64,000 bases of DNA from Pilimelia terevasa. GTDB lineage: Bacteria; Actinomycetota; Actinomycetes; Mycobacteriales; Micromonosporaceae. Shown here one piece after another: positions 44,508 through 52,830 of the stretch. Under the pieces are notes generated by a model, which was not told the DNA's origin, searched no databases, and saw only the letters and a list, made by a program, of their open reading frames with translations. The position numbers were made by a program, and so were the translations under genes. Position 1 is the stretch's first letter. The number at the start of each line of letters is the position of its first letter. The stretch lies in the NCBI RefSeq assembly GCF_014647915.1, contig NZ_BMQC01000003.1, positions 1 through 64,000 of the forward strand, given 5' to 3'.

Positions 44508-44536
44508 CGCCCGCCCACGAGTAACGCTGACGCCCG
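44491..44536. repeat. Tandem 23-bp duplication across the sepH stop codon
   Basis: 44491-44513 and 44514-44536 are adjacent and agree at 19 of 23 bases. The first unit contains the sepH TGA, and the second repeats the last 11 bases exactly. The unit occupies nearly all of the gap to the convergent gene. Confidence 0.7.
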
Positions 44537-44543
44537 GACCGCG

Positions 44544-45197
44544 TCAGGCCCCGACGGTGAGGTCCGCCGTCGCCACCCGGCGGTGTCGGGGGCGCGGACC
44601 GGTCGCGCTGTGCACCAGGTCCACCTCGGTGGCCGTCCACGGCGGGCCGGCGTAGCCGGCCAGGGCGGCGACATCGGCGTCGACGGCCAGGTGGGCACCG
44701 GGGCGGGCGAGCGTCAGGTGCGGCCGGAAGGGCCGTGCGTCGTACGGCAGCCGCGCCGCCCGCAGCGCGGTCCGGAGCTGGCGCGCGAGGTGCCGCAGCG
44801 CCTCGACCTCGCCGCCCACCCCGGCCCACAGCACGGTCGACCGCCCCGCGCCGAACGTCCCGCCGCCGGCCAGGCGCAGGCGCAGCGGCACCGGCGTCCA
44901 CCGCCGCCACGCCGCGGCGGCGGTATCCAGCGCCCCGGCCGCCTCCGCCACCCGGCCGGTCGGTAGGTCGCCGAGGAAGGCCAGCGTCAGGTGCCAGCGC
45001 CCCGGGGACACCCACCGGACCGGCTGCCCGTCCACCGCGGCGGCGCGTCCGACGGCCAGGCTGTCCGCGAACCGGCGCAGGTCGGCCGCCGCGGCGGCGG
45101 CGGGAGCCACGGCCACGAACAGCCGCAGCGCCTCCGCGCCGGGCGGCTCCGGCGCGGCCGCGGGTGGCTCCGGGCGCCGGGGCGCCCGGCCGCTCAC
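44544..45197 (-). CDS. thpR: RNA 2',3'-cyclic phosphodiesterase (2H phosphoesterase)
   Basis: 217 residues. Two H-x-T-x motifs mark the 2H fold: HLTLAFLG (about residue 69) and HLTLARPG (about 163), with LRLFVAV at the N-terminus. Members open 2',3'-cyclic phosphates on RNA and can ligate tRNA halves in vitro. The GTG start overlaps the stop of the upstream gene by four bases (GTGA), implying coupling to a mycothiol-type isomerase; the functional link is unclear. The first 25 residues are proline-rich and probably disordered. Confidence 0.88.
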   Translation of the reverse strand: MSGRAPRRPEPPAAAPEPPGAEALRLFVAVAPAAAAAADLRRFADSLAVGRAAAVDGQPVRWVSPGRWHLTLAFLGDLPTGRVAEAAGALDTAAAAWRRWTPVPLRLRLAGGGTFGAGRSTVLWAGVGGEVEALRHLARQLRTALRAARLPYDARPFRPHLTLARPGAHLAVDADVAALAGYAGPPWTATEVDLVHSATGPRPRHRRVATADLTVGA

Positions 45198-45952
45198 TGG
45201 GTCGCGGTGTGCAGCAGCGTGTGCAGGCGGGCGAGCAGGTCGGCGTCGCCGGACCGCGCCGGTGCCCCGCCGCGGCGCCACAGCCAGCGCAGGACGTCCG
45301 ACGGCTCGCCGGAGACCGCCGCCGCCGATCGGGTGTCGGCGTCGGCCTCGGTGACCACGACGCCGGTCGGCGCGAGCTGCACCGCCCAGCCGCGGCCGGC
45401 GGTCTGGACGAGCACGGTGCGGCCGTCGGCCTCGCGCAGGTCGGCACCGAACTCCGCGGCGTACGCCAGGCTGCCGAAGGCCAGGAACCGCCGCAGCACC
45501 TCGTCGATGCCGTCCACCGCCAGCGGCGTGCTGATCGGCGGCAGCGGCGCCCCGGCCGCGAAGCCGGCGTCCAGCCGGTGGATGACCGTCTCGTGGGTCA
45601 TCCGGCGCAGCCAGAAGCCCACGGTCATGTCCGGCGGGTACCAGGTGTAGGCGGGGTCGCTGATGCCGCGGTTCTCGAACTCGGCGCACAGGGCGGCGTA
45701 CCCGCGGTCGAGCAGCTCCACCGGCGGCGCGGCGCCGCCGTCGGGCTCCCAGACCGCGGCCTCGCCGTCGCGCATACAGGCGACCTTGTGCTGGTACACG
45801 TTGCCGACGTGGGTGACGAGGTCCGCCAGCGTCCACTCGGGACAGGTGGGGACCGGGGTCTCCGGGGGCACCGCCTCGGCCACGGCGCGCAGCCGCGCGT
45901 ACTCGACCGCCAGGCCCTCGCGGAAGGCGCCCGCGCCGATGAGTGCGTCCAT
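45194..45952 (-). CDS. Maleylpyruvate isomerase-family mycothiol-dependent enzyme
   Basis: 252 residues from an ATG behind a GAGGTGGGGGG tract. N-terminal DinB-like metal-binding helical bundle: TCPEWTLADLVTHVGNVYQHK supplies the first histidine, and RRMTHETVIHRLDAG the later pair. A C-terminal MDMPI domain follows (SDVLRWLWRRGG). Relatives use mycothiol for isomerisation or conjugation; the substrate here is unknown. It is co-translated with thpR. Confidence 0.86.
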   Translation of the reverse strand: MDALIGAGAFREGLAVEYARLRAVAEAVPPETPVPTCPEWTLADLVTHVGNVYQHKVACMRDGEAAVWEPDGGAAPPVELLDRGYAALCAEFENRGISDPAYTWYPPDMTVGFWLRRMTHETVIHRLDAGFAAGAPLPPISTPLAVDGIDEVLRRFLAFGSLAYAAEFGADLREADGRTVLVQTAGRGWAVQLAPTGVVVTEADADTRSAAAVSGEPSDVLRWLWRRGGAPARSGDADLLARLHTLLHTATQ

Positions 45953-46106
45953 GCCCCCCACCTCAGCACACCCGGCGGGTCCGTGGCGGGATTTGGGCCC
46001 GGGAGGGCGCCGCGTACCGGTCATCCGCGGCCGGTACCGGCGTGGCGCCGCGCCGACACCCGGGCGGGCACCTCGGGCGCGGCGCGGGCGTCCAGTGAGG
46101 AAGAAG

Positions 46107-47384
46107 TCAGCAGTCGGGCGAGGGGACCACCGAGAGGCGGGGCAGCGGCGCGAACCGGAAGGCCAGCCGCTCACCCGTCCGGTGCAGCTTCCAGGCCAGC
46201 GCCACCAGCGCGACCGCCAGCGAACCGACCCCGCCGATCCAGATCGAGGCCCCGGGGCCGACGTGCTCGGCGATCCAGCCGACCAGCGGCGCGCCGATCG
46301 GGGTGGTACCCAGGAAGACCAGGACGTACAGGGCCATCACCCGCCCGCGGTACCGGGGATCGGTGCCCATCTGCACCCGCTGGTTGGCGGCCTGCCCGAA
46401 CAGCACCATGAAGAACCCGGTCGGGACCAGCAGCGCCGAGGCCGCCAGGAAGGTCGGGGCGAGCCCGACGGCGATCTCCAGCGCCCCGAAGCCGGCCGCG
46501 GCGCCGGCCACGACGTACACCGAGGGGCGGGCCCGCCGCCCGCCGCTGACCAGCGCCCCGACCAGGGCACCGGCGGCGAGCGCCGTGGTCAGCAGCCCGA
46601 AGGCGGCCGGCCCGGTGTGGAAGGTGGTCTTGGCTAGCGCGGCCAGGGTGACGGTGAAGTTGAGGCCGATCAGGCCGACGACGCTCATCAGCGCGATCGG
46701 CACCAGCAGGTCGGGCCGGCTGCGCACGTACCGCAGGCCGTCGCGGATCCGGGCCGGCCCGCCGGGGCGGGTGGCGTCGCGGTACAGGTCGGCGGTCCGC
46801 ATCCGCAGGAACGTCGCCACCGGCGCCACGGCGAGCGCGGCGCTGAGGACGAAGGTGGGGCCGATGTCGATGGTGGCCAGGGCCAGGCCGGCGAGCGCGG
46901 GGCCGAGGATGCGGGCCGAGTTGAAGGTGGCCGCGGACAGCGACAGCGCGTTGGGCAGCAGCGTCGCCCCGACGAGTTCGGAGACGAAGGACTGCCGGAT
47001 CGGCGTCTCGATGGCGGCGGCGACACCCATGGCGGCGGCGAACACGTACACGTGCCACAGCGTCACCGCACCGCTGGCCACGAGGACGGCGAACAGGACC
47101 GCGAGGACCGCCCAGGCGGCGTTGGCGGCGATCAGCAGACGCCGCTTGTCGTACCGGTCGGCCAGCCGCCCCCCGTACAGGGTGAGCAGCAGGACCGGGA
47201 TGAACTGGAGCGCGGTGACGAGGCCCAGCGCCGTCGCGGAGTCGCCGGAGAGCTGGAGGACCAGCCAGTCCTGGGCGGTGAACATCGCCCACACGCCGAG
47301 CAGCTTGACGAGCTGCCCGGTGGCGAACAGCCGGTAGTTCCTGACCTGAAGTGATTGGACCGCGCTGGCCAGTCTGCTGCGCAC
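46107..47384 (-). CDS. MFS transporter (MFS_3-type exporter)
   Basis: 425 residues with about 12 membrane helices. The loop 2-3 signature GGRLADRYDKRRLL and the N-terminal SLQVRNYRLFATGQLVKLLG are typical of the actinobacterial MFS_3 group of putative drug exporters. It starts at a GTG 66 bp after the MarR gene on the same strand, so the two are likely cotranscribed and the transporter controlled by the repressor. The substrate is unknown. Confidence 0.9.
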   Translation of the reverse strand: MRSRLASAVQSLQVRNYRLFATGQLVKLLGVWAMFTAQDWLVLQLSGDSATALGLVTALQFIPVLLLTLYGGRLADRYDKRRLLIAANAAWAVLAVLFAVLVASGAVTLWHVYVFAAAMGVAAAIETPIRQSFVSELVGATLLPNALSLSAATFNSARILGPALAGLALATIDIGPTFVLSAALAVAPVATFLRMRTADLYRDATRPGGPARIRDGLRYVRSRPDLLVPIALMSVVGLIGLNFTVTLAALAKTTFHTGPAAFGLLTTALAAGALVGALVSGGRRARPSVYVVAGAAAGFGALEIAVGLAPTFLAASALLVPTGFFMVLFGQAANQRVQMGTDPRYRGRVMALYVLVFLGTTPIGAPLVGWIAEHVGPGASIWIGGVGSLAVALVALAWKLHRTGERLAFRFAPLPRLSVVPSPDC

Positions 47385-47450
47385 TCGTATACGCCCCCTC
47401 GGTACGTCCGTGGTGGAACCGGTCCACCGGCCGGGACGGGGCGTCGGCGG

Positions 47451-47888
47451 TCAGTCGCGGGCCACCCGGCGCAGGATCGCCGCGGCGGCGCCCAGCGTCT
47501 CCCGCTCGCCCTCGGTCAGCTCGACCAGCCGGCCGGTCAGCCACTCGTCCCGGACCTGCGCGAACCGCGCGTACACCGCCCGACCCTCGGCGGTGGCGGC
47601 GATGATCGCCTGCCGGCCGTCGGTCGGGTGGGGCCGGCGTTCGACCAGGTCGCGCTCCGCGAGCCGGGCGATGATCTTCGTCATCGTCGGCGGGCGGACG
47701 CGCTCCTGGTCGGCCAGCTCTCCGGGGGTGAGGGTGCCGGCCAGCTCCAGGCTGGTCAGCGCCGACAACTGGGCGACGGTGAGGTCGCCGACCGGGCGGG
47801 CCTGGCGGACCCGCCGGTTGAGCCTGGTGATCGCGTCCCGCAGTGCGACCGCCAACTCGCGTGGGTCGACCGTGCCGCGCTCCGCCAT
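47451..47888 (-). CDS. MarR-family transcriptional regulator
   Basis: 145 residues. Winged helix with LTVAQLSALTSLELAGTLTPGELADQERVRPPTMTKIIARLAERDLVERRPHPTDGRQ split over helices and wing; DGRQ marks the wing. Probably a dimeric repressor released by small aromatic ligands. A dyad at 47924-47938, 36-50 bp upstream of the ATG, is a good operator candidate. Downstream is the MFS exporter, the usual target of such repressors. Confidence 0.92.
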   Translation of the reverse strand: MAERGTVDPRELAVALRDAITRLNRRVRQARPVGDLTVAQLSALTSLELAGTLTPGELADQERVRPPTMTKIIARLAERDLVERRPHPTDGRQAIIAATAEGRAVYARFAQVRDEWLTGRLVELTEGERETLGAAAAILRRVARD

Positions 47889-47923
47889 CGCCGTACGCTC
47901 CGTCTCTGTCCAGGACAGTAATC

Positions 47924-47938
47924 GTTTGCCAAGCTAAC
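47924..47938. promoter_or_regulatory. Candidate MarR operator
   Basis: GTTTGC (47924-47929) and GCTAAC (47933-47938) are inverted around CAA with five of six pairs matching, in an AT-rich stretch upstream of the marR gene. Similar GTTxGC-like dyads are common before MarR-MFS units, as I recall. Autoregulation is inferred. Confidence 0.5.
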
Positions 47939-48000
47939 TACCACCCGTTTATGGGACCGGTCACTATGGGGCCGGCAACTGGCCGCCGTAACCTGGGGTC

Positions 48001-48330
48001 ATGGTCGAGGACACCGGGGGACGCGGCGGCACGGACCGGGACACGCCCGGCCCGCGGGCGGCCGTCCCCGCCGGCCGGCCGGCCGCGGGGGACGGCGCCG
48101 GCCCGGGCGCGGCCCGCGGGCGCCTGCCCGCGCTGGACCCGCCGATGGTGCCGGTGGCGGTCGCCGGTCTGGTGGCCTTCGGCGGGACCGGGCTCACGCT
48201 ACTGCTGTTCCGGGACTGGCTGGAAGCCCACGGGCACGGCGACTGGCTGTGGATCTGCCTCGCCGGGTTCCTGCTGGGCCTGCCGGGGCTGGCCCTGATG
48301 GTGCGCCACGACCGCCGCCGGACCGGCTGA
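48001..48330 (+). CDS. DUF2530-family small membrane protein
   Basis: 109 residues. A disordered Gly/Pro-rich head of about 45 residues is followed by LPALDPPMVPVAVAGLVAFGGTGLTLLLF and a second helix (WLWICLAGFLLGLPGLALMV), the two-helix DUF2530 pattern. Function unknown. It is convergent with the DUF3027 gene, two bases apart; this neighbourhood is typical of actinobacterial chromosomes. Confidence 0.85.
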   Translation: MVEDTGGRGGTDRDTPGPRAAVPAGRPAAGDGAGPGAARGRLPALDPPMVPVAVAGLVAFGGTGLTLLLFRDWLEAHGHGDWLWICLAGFLLGLPGLALMVRHDRRRTG

Positions 48331-48332
48331 CC

Positions 48333-49175
48333 TCAGCCGTGCCCGTACGGCTCGGCCGGCTCGTCGTCGGCGACCGAGCCCGCCGCCCGGCTCACCTCCA
48401 CCGACTCCAGCTCGCCGTCGTCGTACACCGTCGGCAGCTCCTCCACCGGCGCCGGCTGCTCGACCAGCACCTCCGAGTGGGCGCCGCAGCCGTGGTCGAC
48501 GCTCACCACGCGGCCGTCGTCCGGGGCGTACACGTTGCCGCACGCCCCGAACGTGGGGCGCAGCGCGCCGGCCAGCGGCAGGTAGAAGCCGCAGCCGCCG
48601 CAGCGGGCCGTGCGCGGGGCGGCCACCGCGATCGGCGCCTGCGGCCCGTGGTCACCGTCGTACCACCGCTGCGCCGCCTCGTCGCGGCCCAGCCGCGACA
48701 TCACCCGCACCCGGCCCAGGCCCAGCTCCCAGCGGATGTCCTCGACCGCCGGGTCGTCGGCGAGCTGGTACGCCGGGGCGAGCCGGTCGTCGTCGGCCGA
48801 GGTCGGCAGGAGGTCGCCGACGCCGAGGTCGCCGGGTTGCAGGCGCTCGCGCCACGGCACCCACGCCGGGGCGCGCAGCGCGCCGTCGCCGGGCAGCAGG
48901 ACCGTCTCGCAGACCGTCACGGTGCGGCTGCGCGGGACGCGCGCGACGGTGACCGCCCACCGCCAGCCGACGTAGCCGTCCAGCTTGCACCCGAAGTAGT
49001 GGGTCGCGGCCCGCTCGCCCTCGGCGACCGCGCCGAGGTGCCCGCCGACGTCGTCCGCCGCCGCCTCGGTGATCGCCGCGCGCGCCAGATCGACCGCCCC
49101 GGCGCACGCGGAGTCGAGGCGGGGCCGGGTCGCGGAGGTGGGCCGGGCGGCGGCAGTCCTGGTCACGAACGCCAT
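48333..49175 (-). CDS. DUF3027-family protein
   Basis: 280 residues from an ATG behind GCGGAAGA. Conserved segments: HLGAVAEGERAATHYFGCKLDGYVGWRWAVTVAR, PAWVPWRERLQPGDLGVGDLLPT and a zinc-finger-like ARCGGCGFYLPLAGALRPTFGACGNVYAPDDGRVVSVDHGCGAHSE with Cys pairs. The four Cys could hold zinc. It is cytoplasmic, of unknown function, and nearly universal in actinobacteria beside DUF2530 and a cold-shock gene, as here. Convergent with the DUF2530 gene and divergent from the membrane protein. Confidence 0.88.
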   Translation of the reverse strand: MAFVTRTAAARPTSATRPRLDSACAGAVDLARAAITEAAADDVGGHLGAVAEGERAATHYFGCKLDGYVGWRWAVTVARVPRSRTVTVCETVLLPGDGALRAPAWVPWRERLQPGDLGVGDLLPTSADDDRLAPAYQLADDPAVEDIRWELGLGRVRVMSRLGRDEAAQRWYDGDHGPQAPIAVAAPRTARCGGCGFYLPLAGALRPTFGACGNVYAPDDGRVVSVDHGCGAHSEVLVEQPAPVEELPTVYDDGELESVEVSRAAGSVADDEPAEPYGHG

Positions 49176-49269
49176 TCTTCCGCATCGCACCCGCCGCGCG
49201 CTGCCGGACTCCCCGCCCGGCGGCGTGGCCGGTACGGCGGGGCGCGCGGGGGTAGGCCAGGATGGGCTC

Positions 49270-50802
49270 ATGCCGGTCCTCCGCGCTGTCTCGTTCGTCC
49301 TCGGCGGGGTGCTCCGCCTGCTGCTCGGTACCGCCGTCCGGGCAGGTCGGGCCCAGGCCGCCCGCCCCGGTCCGGCGCCGGACCCGCTGCGCCCGCTGCG
49401 CCGCGTGCACGCGGCGGCCTGTGCCGCGGACGTCCTCATCGTGCTCGGCGCGCTGCGGCTCCTGCTCGCCCCGGCCCGCGCGGACCTGCGCACCGGCGGC
49501 GCGCTCGCCGCGCTGGCGGCGGGCGCGGTCCTGGCCGCGGCGGGGTACGGCGCGCTCCGGTACGGACACCGGCTGGCCGGCGGGGCGCGGTACGTGCCCG
49601 TGGCGGCCCTCGCCGGGCGGGCCGGCCTCGCCTGGTGGCTGGCGCAGACCCCGCCGGGCGCCACCTGGTACGCCGTGGCCGGCGGGCTGCTGGCGCTGAG
49701 CCTGGCACAGCGCACCGCGCTCGCCGCGGTGATCGGCGCGGTCGCCGCGCCCGGCGGCGGCCCCGCCCCCGGACCGGGTCGCCCCGGACCCGGCCCGGCG
49801 GACCTGGTACGCGCGCGGGTCCGGCTGGCGGGCGTGGTGGCGGGCATCGCCGCCGCGCCGGTCGGCCTGGTCGTGCTGGCGATCGGGCCGCGGTGGCCGA
49901 CGCAGCTCGCCTTCGTGGTGCTGGCGCTGGCCCTCGTCCCCGCCCTGCGCCTGCCCGCCCCCGCCGCGGGTCCCGGCCCGGAACCCGCCGCCGGGACCAC
50001 CGTCGGTCCGCGTGCCGGCGCCGGCACTCCCGCAGGCCCGGGCGACCGCCGCACCGCCGCGGCGGTGCCGTGGCCCGCGGTCGGGGCCGCGGCGGGCTGG
50101 CTGCTGGCCACCGTCGGCCTGGTCGTACCGCTGACCCTGCGCGCCTTCGCCGGCGGCGCGCCCGGCAACGGGCCACTCGTCGCCGGGGGCGCCGCCGTGG
50201 CCGTCGGCGCGCTGGCCGGCACGGCGGCGGGCCGCTGGCGCCACCCGTACCGCTGGCTGCCGCCGGCCCTGCTGGTCGCGGCCGGGGGGTTGGCCGGGCT
50301 CGCGCTGACCCGGCCCGCGGCGCTCGCGCTGCTGTGCCTGCTGGCCACCGCGGCGCAGGCGCTGCTGGCCGCCCACGCCGACCGGGCCGCCGAGCCGGGG
50401 GTGGGGGCGGTGGCGGTGCGGACGGCGGCGGTCCCGTTCGGACTGGCCGGCGGGCTGCTGGCGACGCCGACCGTCGCCGTGGCGGCGGCGGCGCTGACGG
50501 CGCTGGCGGGCGCGGCGGCGCTCACCTGGGCGGCGCTGCCGACCCGGACCCGCCGCGCACCCGCCGACGGGGCGGACGGCAGCGCGGACCGGGCCACGCG
50601 CGACCGCGCCGACCGGGCGCCGGGCGGCCGCGCCCCCCAGGTGCCGCACGACCGGGCGCCCGGTGGCGCCGAAGGGGTGCCGCAGCCGCGGGACGCCGGG
50701 ACCGGCCCCGAGCGGCGCCCCGCCCCCGCCGAACCGCGGCCGGGGTACCACCTCTACCGGCCCTCCTCGCGGGCCACCGACCCGACCGAGGGAGAGCCGT
50801 GA
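49270..50802 (+). CDS. Multi-pass membrane protein of unknown function upstream of mqnB
   Basis: 510 residues, Ala/Gly/Leu-rich, with about 12 hydrophobic segments (for example SFVLGGVLRLLLGTAV, AACAADVLIVLGALRLLL, AGVVAGIAAAPVGLVVLAI) interrupted by a proline-rich loop at about 235-265. A disordered Arg/Asp-rich tail of 90 residues follows. It looks MFS-like but no signature is convincing. Its stop overlaps the mqnB GTG (GTGA), so it is expressed with menaquinone biosynthesis; a link to quinone or nucleoside handling is possible but unproven. Confidence 0.75.
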   Translation: MPVLRAVSFVLGGVLRLLLGTAVRAGRAQAARPGPAPDPLRPLRRVHAAACAADVLIVLGALRLLLAPARADLRTGGALAALAAGAVLAAAGYGALRYGHRLAGGARYVPVAALAGRAGLAWWLAQTPPGATWYAVAGGLLALSLAQRTALAAVIGAVAAPGGGPAPGPGRPGPGPADLVRARVRLAGVVAGIAAAPVGLVVLAIGPRWPTQLAFVVLALALVPALRLPAPAAGPGPEPAAGTTVGPRAGAGTPAGPGDRRTAAAVPWPAVGAAAGWLLATVGLVVPLTLRAFAGGAPGNGPLVAGGAAVAVGALAGTAAGRWRHPYRWLPPALLVAAGGLAGLALTRPAALALLCLLATAAQALLAAHADRAAEPGVGAVAVRTAAVPFGLAGGLLATPTVAVAAAALTALAGAAALTWAALPTRTRRAPADGADGSADRATRDRADRAPGGRAPQVPHDRAPGGAEGVPQPRDAGTGPERRPAPAEPRPGYHLYRPSSRATDPTEGEP

Positions 50803-51455
50803 CCGTCCTCATCGTCACCGCCGTCCCGCAGGAGGCCGACGCGCTGCGCGCGGGCCTGCCCGCGGGCGCGGCCGTCGACCTGCACGCCGTCGGGATCGGC
50901 CCGGCGGCGGCCGCCGCCGGCACCGCGCGCCTGGTCGCCCTGGCCGAGGGGCGGGGGCGGCCGTACGCGCTGGTGGTCAACGCCGGCATCGCGGGCGGGG
51001 TGCCCGGCCGCGCCGCGATGGGCGCGACGGTGCTCGGCAGCCGGTCGGTCGCCGCCTGGCTGGGCGCGGAGACGCCGGCCGGGTTCCAGCCGCTGGAGGA
51101 GATCGGGTTCGGCGCGGTGACGCGCGTCGACGCCGCGCCGGGGCCGTTGGCCGCGCTCGCGGCCGCACTGCCCGGGGCGCTGGTCGGGGAGATCCTCACG
51201 GTGACGACGGTGACGGGTACCGCCGCGAGCACGGCCGCCCTGCGCGCGACCTACCCCGAGATGCTCGCCGAGGCGATGGAGGGCTTCGGCGCGGCGGTGG
51301 CGGCGGCCGCGGCGGACCTGCCGTTCGTCGAGCTGCGCACGGTCTCCAACGACATCGGCCCGCTGGACCGCGCCGCCTGGCGCCTCCCGGCCGCCTTCGC
51401 CGCGCTGGGCGCCGCGGCCCCCGCCCTCGCCGCGCTGCCGGCCGCCGCCCGCTGA
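50799..51455 (+). CDS. mqnB: Futalosine hydrolase
   Basis: 218 residues from a GTG overlapping the preceding stop. It is a nucleoside phosphorylase-fold hydrolase that removes hypoxanthine from futalosine in the alternative menaquinone pathway. Visible features: ILIVTAVPQEAD-like N-terminus (VLIVTAVPQEADALR), VNAGIAGGV, EAMEGFGAAVAA with the purine-binding acidic residues, and ELRTVSNDIG. The next gene is mqnD, the following pathway step but one, 58 bp away. mqnA and mqnC are not in the window. Confidence 0.9.
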   Translation: MTVLIVTAVPQEADALRAGLPAGAAVDLHAVGIGPAAAAAGTARLVALAEGRGRPYALVVNAGIAGGVPGRAAMGATVLGSRSVAAWLGAETPAGFQPLEEIGFGAVTRVDAAPGPLAALAAALPGALVGEILTVTTVTGTAASTAALRATYPEMLAEAMEGFGAAVAAAAADLPFVELRTVSNDIGPLDRAAWRLPAAFAALGAAAPALAALPAAAR

Positions 51456-51513
51456 CCCGCACCCGCGGTGCCCGGGCCGCCCGCGGCGGCGGCGGGGTCC
51501 GTACGGTGGGCGG

Positions 51514-52326
51514 GTGAGTCTGTCGCTGGCGATCTCGCCCTGCCCGAACGACACGTTCGTGTTCCACGCGCTCGTGCACGGGCAGGTGCCGGGGGCGCCG
51601 CCGGTCCAGGTGACGTACGCCGACGTCGACGTCACCAACACCGCGGCGGCCGGCGGCGCCTTCGACCTGGTGAAGGTCAGCTACGCCGCCCTGCCCTGGC
51701 TGATGGACGACTACCACCTGCTGCCGTGCGGCGGGGCGCTCGGCCGCGGCTGCGGACCGCTGCTGCTGGCCCGCGGCGACACGCTGGACCTGGCCGGCGC
51801 CGCGGTGGCGGTACCGGGCGACCGGACGACGGCGTACCTGCTCATGCGCCTGTGGGCCGGCGCGCGGCAACCGGCGCGGATCGAGGTGGTGCCGTTCCAC
51901 GAGATCATGCCGGGGGTGGCCGCGGGGCGGTACGACGCCGGGCTGGTGATCCACGAGGCGCGCTTCACCTACCCGGAGCACGGGCTGACCGCCGTCGTCG
52001 ACCTCGGCGCCTGGTGGGAGGAGGACACGGGACTCCCCATCCCGCTCGGCGCGATCCTCGCCCGCCGCGGCGCCGTGGACCCGGCGGCGGCGGCCGGCTG
52101 GGTGGCCGAGTCGGTACGGCGGGCGTGGGCCGACCCGGGGGCCTGCCGCGCCTATGTGCGCGCCCACGCCCAGGAGCTGGCTCCCGGGGTGGTGGACGCG
52201 CACATCGCGCTGTACGTCAACGCGTTCACCGCCGCGCTGGGCGAGCCCGGGTACGCCGCCGCCGAGGCGCTGCTGCACCGGGCGGCCGCCGCCGGCCTGA
52301 CCCCGCCGGCCCCCCGCCTGCGCTGA
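51514..52326 (+). CDS. mqnD: 1,4-dihydroxy-6-naphthoate synthase
   Basis: 270 residues from a GTG. The periplasmic-binding-protein-like fold of MqnD is clear: LAISPCPNDTFVFHALVHGQV, DVTNTAAAGGAFDLVKVSYAALP, GRGCGPLLLAR, VPFHEIMPGVAAGRYDAGLVIHEARFTY with the catalytic-region histidine. It converts cyclic dehypoxanthinylfutalosine to 1,4-dihydroxy-6-naphthoate. It forms a unit with the membrane protein and mqnB. Its stop lies inside a hairpin terminator. Confidence 0.94.
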   Translation: MSLSLAISPCPNDTFVFHALVHGQVPGAPPVQVTYADVDVTNTAAAGGAFDLVKVSYAALPWLMDDYHLLPCGGALGRGCGPLLLARGDTLDLAGAAVAVPGDRTTAYLLMRLWAGARQPARIEVVPFHEIMPGVAAGRYDAGLVIHEARFTYPEHGLTAVVDLGAWWEEDTGLPIPLGAILARRGAVDPAAAAGWVAESVRRAWADPGACRAYVRAHAQELAPGVVDAHIALYVNAFTAALGEPGYAAAEALLHRAAAAGLTPPAPRLR

Positions 52327-52345
52327 GGAGGTCCGCGCAGGCGGG
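52313..52345. terminator. Hairpin terminator overlapping the mqnD stop codon
   Basis: CCCGCCTGCGC (52313-52323) and GCGCAGGCGGG (52335-52345) are perfect 11-bp arms around an 11-base loop that contains the mqnD TGA. It sits between convergent genes, so it may serve both. Confidence 0.65.
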
Positions 52346-52359
52346 TGCCGCGGGCGGCC

Positions 52360-52746
52360 TCAGACCTCCAGCTCGCGGGCGACGTGGTGGACGACCTGGG
52401 CGATCTTCTGGAGTGACCTGCGGTCGGGGAAGCGGCCGCGGCGCAGGTCCGGCTGGACCTTGGCCTCCAGGACCTTGATCATGTCTTCGATGACGCCGTG
52501 CAGCTCGTCCGGCGACCGGCGGCGCAGCTCGGCCACCGACGGCGGGGCGTCGACCAGCGTGACGCCCAGCGCCTGGTTGCCGCGGCGGCTCTCCACGAGG
52601 CCGAACTCGACCTTCTGCCCGCTCCTGACTTCGGTCACGCCGTTCGGCAGCGAGCCCTTGGGGAGGAAGACGTCCCCGCCCTCGTCACTCGTGACGAACC
52701 CGTAGCCCTTCTCCGCGTCGTACCACTTCACTCGACCCGTCGGCAC
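52360..52746 (-). CDS. Cold-shock domain protein with conserved C-terminal extension
   Basis: 128 residues. The N-terminal cold-shock fold has RNP motifs KGYGFVT and DVFLPKG; the second RNP motif is altered from the common VFVH, with Leu-Pro in place of Val-His. The C-terminal 60 residues (PPSVAELRRRSPDELHGVIEDMIKVLEAK, GRFPDRRSLQKIAQVVHHVARELEV) are a helical extension seen in the longer actinobacterial CspB/ScoF-like proteins. The GTG at 52746 gives VPTGRVKWYD, the standard start; the upstream ATG at 52782 adds 12 unlike residues. Confidence 0.9.
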   Translation of the reverse strand: MPTGRVKWYDAEKGYGFVTSDEGGDVFLPKGSLPNGVTEVRSGQKVEFGLVESRRGNQALGVTLVDAPPSVAELRRRSPDELHGVIEDMIKVLEAKVQPDLRRGRFPDRRSLQKIAQVVHHVARELEV

Positions 52747-52830
52747 CGCTGACCTCGACTTCGGCGTAGGAAATGCTGGCATCGTGCAGGATCGGCCGAC
52801 CGGATCGCGCCGGACAACCGGACACCAAGG

